A program made the position numbers and the translations under genes. The notes under the pieces are model-generated. The model ran no database searches and was not told the DNA's origin. It saw only the letters and a program-made list of their open reading frames with translations. DNA of 64,000 nucleotides from Bacteroidota bacterium (GTDB lineage Bacteria > Bacteroidota > Bacteroidia > Cytophagales > Cytophagaceae), in assembly GCA_023458555.1 (NCBI GenBank), contig JAEWYS010000011.1:1-64000 (forward strand), given 5' to 3'. Positions 34,558 through 42,798 of the stretch are shown piece by piece. How positions within the stretch are numbered: the stretch's first letter is position 1; each line of letters starts with the position of its first letter.

Positions 34558-35853
34558 TTATGTTAAAGAGTTTTTCAGCAGCTTCCTGAGTTTGTTAAAA
34601 ATTCTGTCCAGAATACTCAGCTGCTCGGTAATAATCTCGGCACTACCCTTCATTTCCGGTTTGAAGTCAAGCTGCCGGTTGTAGCTTGTATATAACCCCC
34701 TGGTCAGGACAACCGTGATCTTGTATTTATTTTCTCTGGCTACAGGAGATATAGCTACCACCTTGCCCATGAGCTGGCCATACTGCTCATGCGGATAATC
34801 ATATACCTGAATCCTTGCTTTCTGCCCCTGACGTATCTTACCCAGACCATCTGAAGACAGATAGACAATACCACTCAGCTCACGCCCCGAAGGCACAATC
34901 GCAAACAGCTCCTCTCCAGATACTACATACTGATTATCAGACCAGTTTCCGAGAAAAGATACCTCACCGCTCACCGGGGCTTTCAGAAGATAGTTTTGCT
35001 CCCATTGATTGGTCAGGTTCCGGATATTGTTAATAATGTGCCGGGCTGTCAGAATATAATTGCGTTTCTGCTCACTGTATTCATATTCCATGTCCAGCAG
35101 CATTTTTCTGCTTTCCATAAGCATAACCCGATGATCTGCCAGGGAACGGTTGATACTCTCATGTTCCCTCTGCTTCTGGAGCCACAGGTCTTCGGTATTT
35201 TTAAATTCCATTTTACTGATTACCCTGCCTTCATACAGCACTTTGTCCGTTTCGTATCGCTCCTCCGCATTTTTAAGTTCCAGCCGGACCAGTCCGAGTT
35301 GCTTTTGTATGATACCGGTCAGAGACTGATAATTTTCTATCTGCCCCCGTAAATTGCTTATTCTGTCTGTGAAATAAGCAGTACGCATAAATACCTGAAA
35401 ATCCTTGCACGCTTTGCGAAGGTTATTGTATTCCTGCTGCATTTCTCCGGCAATAAGCTCCTTATCGAGCCAGTCAGCGCTATATTGTTCAGGATTCTCG
35501 TAAAAAGCGTCAAATCCTGCGACCAGGCTGTTCAGAAATGCGATATTATCCGCAGCGCTTGGGTTTTCCATTTCAGCCAGCATATCACCCGCTTGCACAT
35601 GCTGCCCCTCACGGACATAAATTTTGCGGATTCTGCCGCTGTTGCGTACCACTGTTTTTGCCGGCGGCACTGTCGTAGTCAGCATTATTTCACCGGCTAT
35701 CACATCCGGATAATAAACAAAGGAGGAAATAAGCAATACGATCAGTATGGCTGCCAATACAGTCGCAATACCCCAGCGCACAATCCACGAGGGCACCGCC
35801 CCCATGATTTCCTGTACTTCTTCGCTTCTCAGTTCTATTGTTTCCTGTGTCAT
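34558..35853 (-). CDS. HlyD-family membrane fusion protein of the lanthipeptide exporter
   Basis: The 431-residue periplasmic adaptor has one N-terminal transmembrane segment (about 30-50), a biotinyl-lipoyl-like hairpin half (V-R-E-G-Q-H-V-Q-A-G-D-M-L-A near 80-93) and a long coiled coil (about 150-270). The second lipoyl half is A-P-V-S-G-E-V-S-F-L-G-N and the beta-barrel domain reaches Y-K-I-T-V-V-L-T-R-G. It would connect the ABC exporter to an outer-membrane channel; no TolC gene is in the window. It overlaps the upstream transporter gene by 4 bp. Confidence 0.92.
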   Translation of the reverse strand: MTQETIELRSEEVQEIMGAVPSWIVRWGIATVLAAILIVLLISSFVYYPDVIAGEIMLTTTVPPAKTVVRNSGRIRKIYVREGQHVQAGDMLAEMENPSAADNIAFLNSLVAGFDAFYENPEQYSADWLDKELIAGEMQQEYNNLRKACKDFQVFMRTAYFTDRISNLRGQIENYQSLTGIIQKQLGLVRLELKNAEERYETDKVLYEGRVISKMEFKNTEDLWLQKQREHESINRSLADHRVMLMESRKMLLDMEYEYSEQKRNYILTARHIINNIRNLTNQWEQNYLLKAPVSGEVSFLGNWSDNQYVVSGEELFAIVPSGRELSGIVYLSSDGLGKIRQGQKARIQVYDYPHEQYGQLMGKVVAISPVARENKYKITVVLTRGLYTSYNRQLDFKPEMKGSAEIITEQLSILDRIFNKLRKLLKNSLT

Positions 35854-38045
35854 CCGTTTCCCAGTTCCAGTTGATTCTTCACCAGGTGAAAATAAGCGCC
35901 CTTTCTCGCGGCCAGTTCATCATGCGTACCTTTCTCAATCACCCGCCCCTGATCCAGCACCACAATCTGATCAGCATTTTTCACCGTACTCAGCCGGTGA
36001 GCAATAACAATGGCCGTCCTGCCCTTAAAAAAAATATCAAGATTTTTCATTATAATCTTTTCATTATGAGCATCCAGCGCACTGGTTGCTTCATCAAAAA
36101 AGATAAACTCAGGATCTTTATATACTGCACGCGCTATAAGCAGACGCTGCTTCTGTCCTCCGCTCATGCCCACACCGTTCCGGCCGATCATGGTATGAAA
36201 GCCCAGTGGCATGGAATCCACAAAATCCCGGATATTGGCAGTATGTACCGCATGAAGCAGGCGCTGCCGGTCAGTAGCTTCACCGCTTACCGCCACGTTT
36301 TCAGCTACTGTATCCGAAAAGATATACCCTTCCTGCATAACTGCTCCGCACTTCTCTCTCCATACTCTGGCAGCAATATTGTCCAGATGAATGCCCCCTA
36401 CTCTGATTTCTCCGGAAACAGGAGTGTAAAACTTCAGAAGCAGCTTCATCAGCGTGGTCTTTCCGCTACCGCTGGCCCCCACAATAGCGGTCACTTTGCC
36501 GTAAGGAATATCCAGATCAAGATTCCGGATCACCAGCTCCGGATTTCCGGGATAACCAAAACAAAGATCCCGTATCCGTATATCCAGAATCTCCGGCAAA
36601 ATGGCAACTTTAGGTACCTGATCATCTTCTTCATTTTGGGCGCTGTGTATTTCCCCCAGCCTCTCCATACTGATTCTGGCGTCCTGCACGGAACGAATCA
36701 TTGTAATCAGCTGAAGTATGGGGCCGTTGAGCTGACCGATCATATACGATACAGCCAGCATCATCCCCAGTGTGATTTCACCCTCTATGACCAGCTTGGC
36801 TGAGAAGAATGTAATAAGGATATTTTTGACCTCATTGATAAAAAGTGAGCCTCCCTCCTGGGCCTGTTTCAGCGCAAGGCTTTTTACACTGACTTTAAAA
36901 AGCCTTGCTCTGGTACGTTCCCATTTCCAGCGGCGGGGCAATTCGGCATTGTGCAGCCTGATTTCCTGTATGCCATTGACCAGCTCAATAAGGTTGCTGG
37001 TATTTTCACCGGAATGATCAAAACGCTTATAATCCAGCGTACGCCGCTTTTCCAGGAATATAAAAATCCAGATAAAATAAATGATGCTGCCTGCCAGAAA
37101 GATCAGAAAAATCTGCGTATTGTACAGCGCAATCACAAAACCATAGGTACCGATCGTCACCGCGGCAAAAAACAGATCAATCACCGTAGTAGTCAGGAAA
37201 TATTCGATACTGTTGTGATCGTATATCCGCTGGAGTATGTCGCCCGTATGCTTCCGCTCAAAAAAAGTCATGGGCAGTTTCATGACTTTGATCAGAAAGT
37301 CGGAAATCACTGCTATGTTTATTCTGGTTCCCAGATGCAGGATAATCCAGTTACGTATAAAATCTACTGCTGTGCGCCCGACAAAAAGCATGATCTGCGC
37401 AATCAGAATCAGGTAGACAAAGCTCATATCCTGATTGGTAATACCTACATCGACAATAGACTGGGTAAGAAAAGGAAATACAAGCTGGAGTATGCTTACC
37501 GCAATCACTCCCAGAAAGAGCTGAGTGATAAGATTTTTGTAACTGACCAGATACCTGAGGAGGAAGCGCATGTTGAATTGCCGGTTTTCCGTATCATCTT
37601 CCTGATCATGAAACCCGGGTGTCGGTTCCAGCAAAAGCAGAACTCCTTCTTCAGCATCAGACGCTCCTCCTGTCCAGCCTTTGATAAATTCCTCTCTGGT
37701 ATAGACAGCCTTGCCAAATGAGGGATCAGCCACATGTACCTTTGAAGCGCTTGCTTTGTAAACGACTACATAATGGTTACCCATCCAGTGTGCAATACAG
37801 GGCAACGGCACTTCGCCATGCAGCTGACGAAAATCCGAGCGGATGGCCAGCGACCGAAAGCCCGTTTTTTCAGACAAAATACTCAGTCCGTTAACAGACA
37901 GTCCAATACGGGAAATTTCGCTTATCTCCTTAAGCCTGCGAAGTGATATGCTTTTGCCATACCGCTTCGCAATCATACGCAGACACGTCGGGCCACAATC
38001 GGTTGTATCGTGCTGCCTGAAAAAAGGGAAACGGTCAATAATCAT
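35850..38045 (-). CDS. Peptidase-containing (C39) ABC transporter for lanthipeptide export
   Basis: This 731-residue inner-membrane protein cleaves the leader and exports the product. The N-terminal C39 peptidase has the catalytic Cys17 in D-C-G-P-T-C-L, His91 in G-N-H-Y-V-V-V and Asp107 in A-D-P-S-F-G, so the triad is complete. A six-helix membrane domain spans about 165-450. The nucleotide-binding domain shows Walker A G-A-S-G-S-G-K-T-T near 525, the signature M-S-G-G-Q-K-Q-R and Walker B F-I-F-F-D-E-A-T-S-A-L-D. C39 peptidases cut after GG, GA or GS, which fits the precursor. It overlaps its neighbours by 4 bp at each end. Confidence 0.94.
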   Translation of the reverse strand: MIIDRFPFFRQHDTTDCGPTCLRMIAKRYGKSISLRRLKEISEISRIGLSVNGLSILSEKTGFRSLAIRSDFRQLHGEVPLPCIAHWMGNHYVVVYKASASKVHVADPSFGKAVYTREEFIKGWTGGASDAEEGVLLLLEPTPGFHDQEDDTENRQFNMRFLLRYLVSYKNLITQLFLGVIAVSILQLVFPFLTQSIVDVGITNQDMSFVYLILIAQIMLFVGRTAVDFIRNWIILHLGTRINIAVISDFLIKVMKLPMTFFERKHTGDILQRIYDHNSIEYFLTTTVIDLFFAAVTIGTYGFVIALYNTQIFLIFLAGSIIYFIWIFIFLEKRRTLDYKRFDHSGENTSNLIELVNGIQEIRLHNAELPRRWKWERTRARLFKVSVKSLALKQAQEGGSLFINEVKNILITFFSAKLVIEGEITLGMMLAVSYMIGQLNGPILQLITMIRSVQDARISMERLGEIHSAQNEEDDQVPKVAILPEILDIRIRDLCFGYPGNPELVIRNLDLDIPYGKVTAIVGASGSGKTTLMKLLLKFYTPVSGEIRVGGIHLDNIAARVWREKCGAVMQEGYIFSDTVAENVAVSGEATDRQRLLHAVHTANIRDFVDSMPLGFHTMIGRNGVGMSGGQKQRLLIARAVYKDPEFIFFDEATSALDAHNEKIIMKNLDIFFKGRTAIVIAHRLSTVKNADQIVVLDQGRVIEKGTHDELAARKGAYFHLVKNQLELGNG

Positions 38046-40027
38046 ATGCCGGCAGAATTGATTTGATGTTTTTGAAATAAGTCGCAGACTATGTCAGGTT
38101 CAGTCAGAATACCAGCCTGTATAAGATACCGGAGCTGCGTTATCAGCAGTTGTCTCTGGTCATCGGTATCTGCCATGGTCAGGATGTCCGATATCGGCTG
38201 TGGCTGTGCAAACATTTCCAGCAACCGGTATACCTGTGACTGGACAGAAAGCTCTTTCACGCCCTGAAAAGTCGGTATGAGCAGATAATGTACTTCACTG
38301 TTTCTGCCCGGATCTGGCCTTGTCCGCATCCGGATATCCGGATTCACATGCAGGCTCAGCCCTGCCAGTTCCCGGTCACTAAGCTGATTCAGTCGTTCCG
38401 CATTCTCCATGCAGACAGCTCCTTTTACATACATCAGCACATGATTTCCATACAAATGATCCATCTGATTTTTTTCGGCTTCCAGTCCGTAAAAGATTTC
38501 AACAGAAGTATCTGCAGGAGTCTTATCAGTCAGCACCTGCTTCATCCACTCCTCAAAGCGTTCTTTCAGGCACAGATTTTCCGGATTGTGTGATAGCCAT
38601 TCATCAAGTTTTTCCGGGCTGATACCGGACAAGGCAGAAAGAGTCCGTGGATAGGCTTTTTCCAGCACAGCATACCGGAGTGATGACGGGGTTATGGCTA
38701 AATAAGAATATGAACTTTTATCAGGTATACGCTCCGCAGGCTTATGCAATCTGGGTAACAAGACCGATTCGGTATGGATCGGATCGAGCAGCCTGAGATA
38801 AAAATACCCGATCCCTGCTATACCCGTAAACAGACTGAGATCTTCTATCTCGGGATAATGTGGCGATCCGCAACGGTAATATCCCGTTTTTTCATAATGC
38901 TGCAGGGACTTTTCCCCTGCCAGCAAGGCAGTATTCAGGTAACTTTCACGGCCTGTAAGGCGATAAGCCTCTGTCAGCAGCTCCATGTTACCTCCTGTAC
39001 CGTGACATAAGGTATAGGAAAGAAAAGGGTTTTCCGTCTCTATATCTGTTTCAATAGTTTTACGGATAGCCTGTTGAACCTCTCGCTCATATATTTCATG
39101 CTCAGTCAGCAATTCGCAGGCCCGGAGCCTGGTCAGCCCTACTCCTGCCGCGCCATGGCACCATGCATTCAGATTACCTGCCGTATCAAAAGCTGACAGA
39201 TCGCCTGATTTCAGCGCTTTTCTGAACCTGCGGAAGGTCTCGTCTGCCGAAATACTGGTACGGAAATCCGGCCAGTTATTCAGCTTTTCGTGGTAGTGGG
39301 AAGCTTCATATATAAATCCTTGTACGGCCAGCTCATAAAAAGCCTGATTCTGAACATAGTAACCAGTTTCCAGCAAAGCGAAAGTGATTCCGGATACGCC
39401 GTGGGAAAAGCCACAGAGTCCCCGGATATTATGATGCGAACGATCCCAGCAGATACCCTTTTGTCCATGCCAGAAACCATTTATAAGATAGCCGGCCAGT
39501 CTGTCAATATATGCGTACAGGCGATGATCAGAAGTATGATTGTGCATATGCAGCAGCGCCAGCAACACCCCGGCTGCCCCGGTAAGCATTTCGCAGGGTA
39601 TATTCTGATCGCCTATACGTTCAAGACAATGAAAAGCAATGCGCAGCGCTTCGTCCCTGTACACATCCTTACCGCTTATTTCATGCACCCTGATCAGACA
39701 ATAAGCCGTACCCATGCTGCCGGTATAGAATGACCACCTGTAATCTTCAGTGCGATGCAAATGGCCGATAAGCCTGTCAGCTCCCGCCTCGGCAACAGCC
39801 CTGTATTGCCGGTCGCCGGTATATCTATAGAGTGCTGCAAAAAACAGCACAATACCTGCGCTTCCGGAGTAAAGACAATGACGCTCTTCCATAGTCGGCG
39901 CAGAAAAATTGTTTGCTTTCAGGGTTTTCCAGCCTGTTCCTTCGGGAGTCACCATAGCCTGCTCACCGAGCTGTCGGGCTATGCGCAAAAGTTCGGTGTA
40001 AAGCCGTTCTCTGATACTGTGAGCCAT
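38042..40027 (-). CDS. lanC: LanC-like lanthionine cyclase with C-terminal extension
   Basis: The 661-residue enzyme should form thioether rings by adding Cys thiols to dehydro-amino acids. The LanC toroid (about 1-420) keeps the G-F-S-H-G-V-S-G-I motif near 207 and both zinc motifs, W-C-H-G-A-A-G-V-G near 288 and L-C-H-G-T-G-G-N near 341. The remaining 240 residues are unusual for LanC: they end in a winged-helix-like stretch (V-Y-R-L-L-E-M-F-A-Q-P-Q-P-I-S-D-I-L to L-R-Y-L-I-Q-A-G-I-L) that resembles a PqqD-type recognition domain. The gene follows the precursor after a hairpin and overlaps the ABC gene by 4 bp. Confidence 0.88.
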   Translation of the reverse strand: MAHSIRERLYTELLRIARQLGEQAMVTPEGTGWKTLKANNFSAPTMEERHCLYSGSAGIVLFFAALYRYTGDRQYRAVAEAGADRLIGHLHRTEDYRWSFYTGSMGTAYCLIRVHEISGKDVYRDEALRIAFHCLERIGDQNIPCEMLTGAAGVLLALLHMHNHTSDHRLYAYIDRLAGYLINGFWHGQKGICWDRSHHNIRGLCGFSHGVSGITFALLETGYYVQNQAFYELAVQGFIYEASHYHEKLNNWPDFRTSISADETFRRFRKALKSGDLSAFDTAGNLNAWCHGAAGVGLTRLRACELLTEHEIYEREVQQAIRKTIETDIETENPFLSYTLCHGTGGNMELLTEAYRLTGRESYLNTALLAGEKSLQHYEKTGYYRCGSPHYPEIEDLSLFTGIAGIGYFYLRLLDPIHTESVLLPRLHKPAERIPDKSSYSYLAITPSSLRYAVLEKAYPRTLSALSGISPEKLDEWLSHNPENLCLKERFEEWMKQVLTDKTPADTSVEIFYGLEAEKNQMDHLYGNHVLMYVKGAVCMENAERLNQLSDRELAGLSLHVNPDIRMRTRPDPGRNSEVHYLLIPTFQGVKELSVQSQVYRLLEMFAQPQPISDILTMADTDDQRQLLITQLRYLIQAGILTEPDIVCDLFQKHQINSAGI

Positions 40028-40056
40028 AAAAAAAGTATCTGTATAAAGTGTACATA

Positions 40057-40085
40057 TTCGGGAGAAGCATTCAGCTTCTCCCGAA
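40057..40085 (-). promoter_or_regulatory. Hairpin between precursor and lanC
   Basis: TTCGGGAGAAGC and GCTTCTCCCGAA form a perfect 12-bp stem with a 5-base loop, in the gap after the precursor gene. There is no T run on the minus strand, so it probably stabilises the precursor message or partly attenuates read-through, giving more precursor than enzyme. Confidence 0.8.
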
Positions 40086-40093
40086 AAAACAGA

Positions 40094-40294
40094 TTAAAAT
40101 AAAGCGACTTTTACATCACAATTGTTCCAGCGCGTATTGCTGCAGCAATCATGCAATTTGTCTTCCGACTTTACAGTATGCGTTTCGTGAGAACCGATGG
40201 CGGCTGCACCCAATGCTCCGAACACATTCTCATTGCTGGTTACAAAGCTCTGAACTTTGAAATCATCCAGTGACAGTTTCTTTTTAGAAGTCAT
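40094..40294 (-). CDS. lanA: Pinensin-family class I lanthipeptide precursor
   Basis: The 66-residue peptide starts with a leader of the pinensin type, K-K-K-L-S-L-D-D-F-K-V-Q-S-F-V-T-S (4-20). A small-residue stretch G-A-L-G-A-A-A-I-G-S (26-35) follows and offers C39 cleavage after G29-A30 or G34-S35. The core (about 36-66) has Cys50, Cys51 and Cys59, with Thr38, Thr40, Ser43, Ser52 and Thr54 as possible dehydration sites, so up to three thioether rings could form. The core shows little resemblance to known pinensins that I can recall. It is the first gene of the operon, with the palindromic operator upstream and a hairpin after it. Confidence 0.9.
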   Translation of the reverse strand: MTSKKKLSLDDFKVQSFVTSNENVFGALGAAAIGSHETHTVKSEDKLHDCCSNTRWNNCDVKVALF

Positions 40295-40352
40295 AGTAAA
40301 AAAGTTTGAAAATTAAATGCCTACTCTTTCAGGTTTTCGGCTTTCCCTTTTG

Positions 40353-40398
40353 TTGCAACAATGATTCAAATATACCAATAATTTGCAACAATGTTGCA
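40353..40398. promoter_or_regulatory. Tandem palindromic operator before the lanthipeptide operon (site 3)
   Basis: Two copies 16 bp apart lie 59-104 bp before the precursor start: an imperfect TTGCAACAATGATTCAA at 40353-40369 and a perfect TGCAACAATGTTGCA at 40384-40398. The perfect copy is identical to the site at 23618. The region can also face a plus-strand transcript. Confidence 0.75.
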
Positions 40399-40826
40399 TA
40401 AACAAGCAGAAAATTAAAAAAACAGGAATTTCATTTACAATGGAGACTGGTCTGAATGCGCATAAAGCTACCTCTGACAGGATTCTTCTGCACGGTCACC
40501 GCATGGACAGTGTGTATGTCGAAAAGAGTTTTTTCAAACGCCTTAAAACAAATTATTTCCAGGAAAATAGGATTATATAATTTATCTGCCTATCTTTGGC
40601 GCAGTAATATCGTTTGAACAATCCCTCCTTAGTAAGGTTTTCTGTTACAACCTTCTTACTCACTCAGCAAATTAATACATGAGTATTATGTGTTCGATGA
40701 ACACCGGTGATCAACATCGAAGGCTGTAAAACTAATTTTCACAATAGAAGAAGACTTTTTTGTTTATCTGCTTTAACCGAAGCCATTCACTAAATCAGCC
40801 CTTTTCTTTTTTAAACAAACCCAATT
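40399..40826. other. Long intergenic region and probable 5' leader of the helicase gene
   Basis: A 46-codon ATG frame (40440-40580, plus) faces away from the lanthipeptide operon next to the operator, but I recognise nothing in it. From about 40670 to 40826 the sequence resembles a long untranslated leader, with a small hairpin (CGATG ... CATCG at about 40694-40717) upstream of the DEAD-box gene. Long leaders are common for cold-induced genes; this is inference. Confidence 0.4.
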
Positions 40827-42086
40827 ATGCCGACCTTCAAAGAACTTCAGGTTATCTCTCCCATTCTAAAAGCACTGGAAGAAAAAAACTATACAAATCC
40901 CACTCCTGTCCAGCAGACAACAATTCCTTATATCCTCAGCAAGAAGGATATATTAGGGTGCGCACAGACAGGTACAGGCAAAACCGCAGCTTTCTCTATT
41001 CCGATACTGCAATTACTGCACAATACCAGCAGCACAGGCCCGAAAAAAATCAGCGCATTGATTCTTGCTCCGACTCGTGAGCTGGCCTCTCAGATCGGAG
41101 AAAATATTGCTGCCTATGGAAAATATACCACATGCAGATATACTGTAATCTATGGCGGAGTACCGCAGGCAAAGCAGGTGAAAGCAATCAGTAACGGAGT
41201 TGATATTGTAATTGCCACACCCGGCAGATTAAAAGACCTGATGATACAGGGATATATTGATCTGAACCACGTTGAGATACTCGTACTGGACGAGGCCGAC
41301 AGAATGCTTGATATGGGCTTTATCAATGATATAAAGTTTATACAATCCAGAATGCCTCAAAGAAAACAATCTGTTTTCTTTACCGCCACCCTGTCGGATT
41401 CAATAAAAAAACTGGCCGGAAATATCCTGACTGCTCCGGTACATATCAATATAAAGCCGGCTGAGTCCGCCCAAAACAACATAGAGCAATTTGTTTACTT
41501 CGTAGAAAAACAGAACAAGAAAAAGCTGTTGTTTCACCTTTTTGAAAGCAAGGAGCTTTCCAATGTTCTCATATTCACGAAAACAAAGCACGGAGCCGAC
41601 CGGCTATCCTCTGACCTGAATAAAATAGGTATTAAGGCAGATGCATTGCATGGCGGGAAGTCTCAGAACGCACGCAACCGTTCACTTGCCGGTTTCAAAT
41701 CGGGACAAAACAGCGCACTCGTTGTAACAGATATCGCTGCCCGGGGCATTGACATAGAAAAACTGGCCTTGGTGATTAATTACGACATTCCCGGCGAATC
41801 GGAAACGTATGTTCACAGAATCGGAAGAACCGGAAGAGCAGGTGAAAACGGGCATGCCATTTCCTTCTGCGATAGTGAGGAATTAAATCATTTTAACAAA
41901 ATCAATAAGCTGGCAAACAATACGATCACAACAATTGATACACATCCGTTTTCCACCGGACACACTACCTCTGCTCTGTCAGCCCAGATGATGCCACAGG
42001 AAAAAAGCAAAAGAAAGGTAAATGACTGGCTGCGCAACAGAAGAATTTCAGGCATCTATACCTCTGTCAAAAGGAGACTTTCCTAA
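40827..42086 (+). CDS. DEAD-box ATP-dependent RNA helicase (RhlE-like)
   Basis: The 419-residue cytoplasmic helicase has the Q motif (Y-T-N-P-T-P-V-Q), Walker A A-Q-T-G-T-G-K-T near 46-53 and P-T-R-E-L. The D-E-A-D box sits in V-L-D-E-A-D-R-M-L-D-M-G-F near 151-156, followed by F-T-A-T and H-R-I-G-R-T-G-R near 333-340. The short basic tail (K-S-K-R-K-V-N-D-W-L) is typical of RhlE-type proteins of Bacteroidota. It unwinds structured RNA during ribosome assembly or cold growth. A cold-shock protein gene lies 313 bp downstream, which supports cold-related regulation. Confidence 0.93.
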   Translation: MPTFKELQVISPILKALEEKNYTNPTPVQQTTIPYILSKKDILGCAQTGTGKTAAFSIPILQLLHNTSSTGPKKISALILAPTRELASQIGENIAAYGKYTTCRYTVIYGGVPQAKQVKAISNGVDIVIATPGRLKDLMIQGYIDLNHVEILVLDEADRMLDMGFINDIKFIQSRMPQRKQSVFFTATLSDSIKKLAGNILTAPVHINIKPAESAQNNIEQFVYFVEKQNKKKLLFHLFESKELSNVLIFTKTKHGADRLSSDLNKIGIKADALHGGKSQNARNRSLAGFKSGQNSALVVTDIAARGIDIEKLALVINYDIPGESETYVHRIGRTGRAGENGHAISFCDSEELNHFNKINKLANNTITTIDTHPFSTGHTTSALSAQMMPQEKSKRKVNDWLRNRRISGIYTSVKRRLS

Positions 42087-42108
42087 GTTTTATTTAAAGA
42101 CCTGTTTA

Positions 42109-42360
42109 ATGAATAAACGAAATAAAAAGCTGATACAAAAAAAGAACATATTAAGTAAAAAAATAAAGAATATAAAAAACATTCAGAGCGATCTGGTTCT
42201 TAAAAATATCCTGCTGGACTCAAAAAGAGAAGAGCTGGAGCAGAAAAAGCTGGCTATTGAGCGATTAATTTCCTATTCAGGCTCATCCGGCATCCCTAAT
42301 CAAAAGATAGTGATCCGGACAGAAAGCACAGCGCTTTCATTCAGATTATATCACAATTAA
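42109..42360 (+). CDS. Small basic coiled-coil protein, unknown
   Basis: The 83-residue protein is highly basic in its first 30 residues (N-K-R-N-K-K-L-I-Q-K-K-N) and then predicts as a coiled coil (L-D-S-K-R-E-E-L-E-Q-K-K-L-A-I-E-R-L). An earlier in-frame start overlaps the helicase end and is less likely. It lies 22 bp after the helicase and 39 bp before the cold-shock gene, probably in one transcript. I do not recognise a family; nucleic-acid binding is a guess from charge. Confidence 0.65.
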   Translation: MNKRNKKLIQKKNILSKKIKNIKNIQSDLVLKNILLDSKREELEQKKLAIERLISYSGSSGIPNQKIVIRTESTALSFRLYHN

Positions 42361-42399
42361 CTGGAAAAACAATTTATTAATACAAAAAAACAAAAAACG

Positions 42400-42600
42400 A
42401 TGCAAAATAAAGGCACTGTCAAATTTTTTAACGATGCAAAAGGCTTTGGATTTATCATACCTGACAATTCCGGTGAAGCCGAAATCTTTGTCCACTCATC
42501 AGGACTGGTTGATCAGATCCGTGAAAATGACAAAGTAACCTACGATGTAGAACGGGGAAAAAAAGGTCTGAACGCTGTCAATGTAACAAGAACCAATTAG
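42400..42600 (+). CDS. Cold-shock domain protein (CspA family)
   Basis: This 66-residue single-domain RNA chaperone begins M-Q-N-K-G-T-V-K-F-F-N and carries RNP1 (K-G-F-G-F-I, residues 14-19) and RNP2 (I-F-V-H-S-S, about 29-34). It binds single-stranded RNA or DNA and melts secondary structure. Length and motif order are standard. It ends before a strong terminator and probably shares the helicase transcript. Confidence 0.95.
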   Translation: MQNKGTVKFFNDAKGFGFIIPDNSGEAEIFVHSSGLVDQIRENDKVTYDVERGKKGLNAVNVTRTN

Positions 42601-42632
42601 TCATTGCCCATAGCTATCAGTCGTATAGTAAG

Positions 42633-42667
42633 CTCCTGATGCCCGGTACGGCACAGGAGTTTTTTTT
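42633..42667 (+). terminator. Terminator after the cold-shock gene
   Basis: The stem CTCCTG / CAGGAG is extended by TGCC / GGCA, with a small loop and a run of eight T. Confidence 0.9.
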
Positions 42668-42798
42668 ACACCCTTATACAGATTTTCACCTTCCCTCCTG
42701 CATCGGACCATCACCTCCTCAAACCATTCACATGTAAAGTCAAATAACAAAATTTTCAGACACGAAGTTGTTCCTTTACAATTAACCGGAAGAACTTT

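Noticed and set aside
40383..40580. 65-codon frame starting inside the operator before the precursor
   Set aside because: It begins at a TTG within the palindrome. Only the inner 46-codon ATG frame could be real and nothing supports it.
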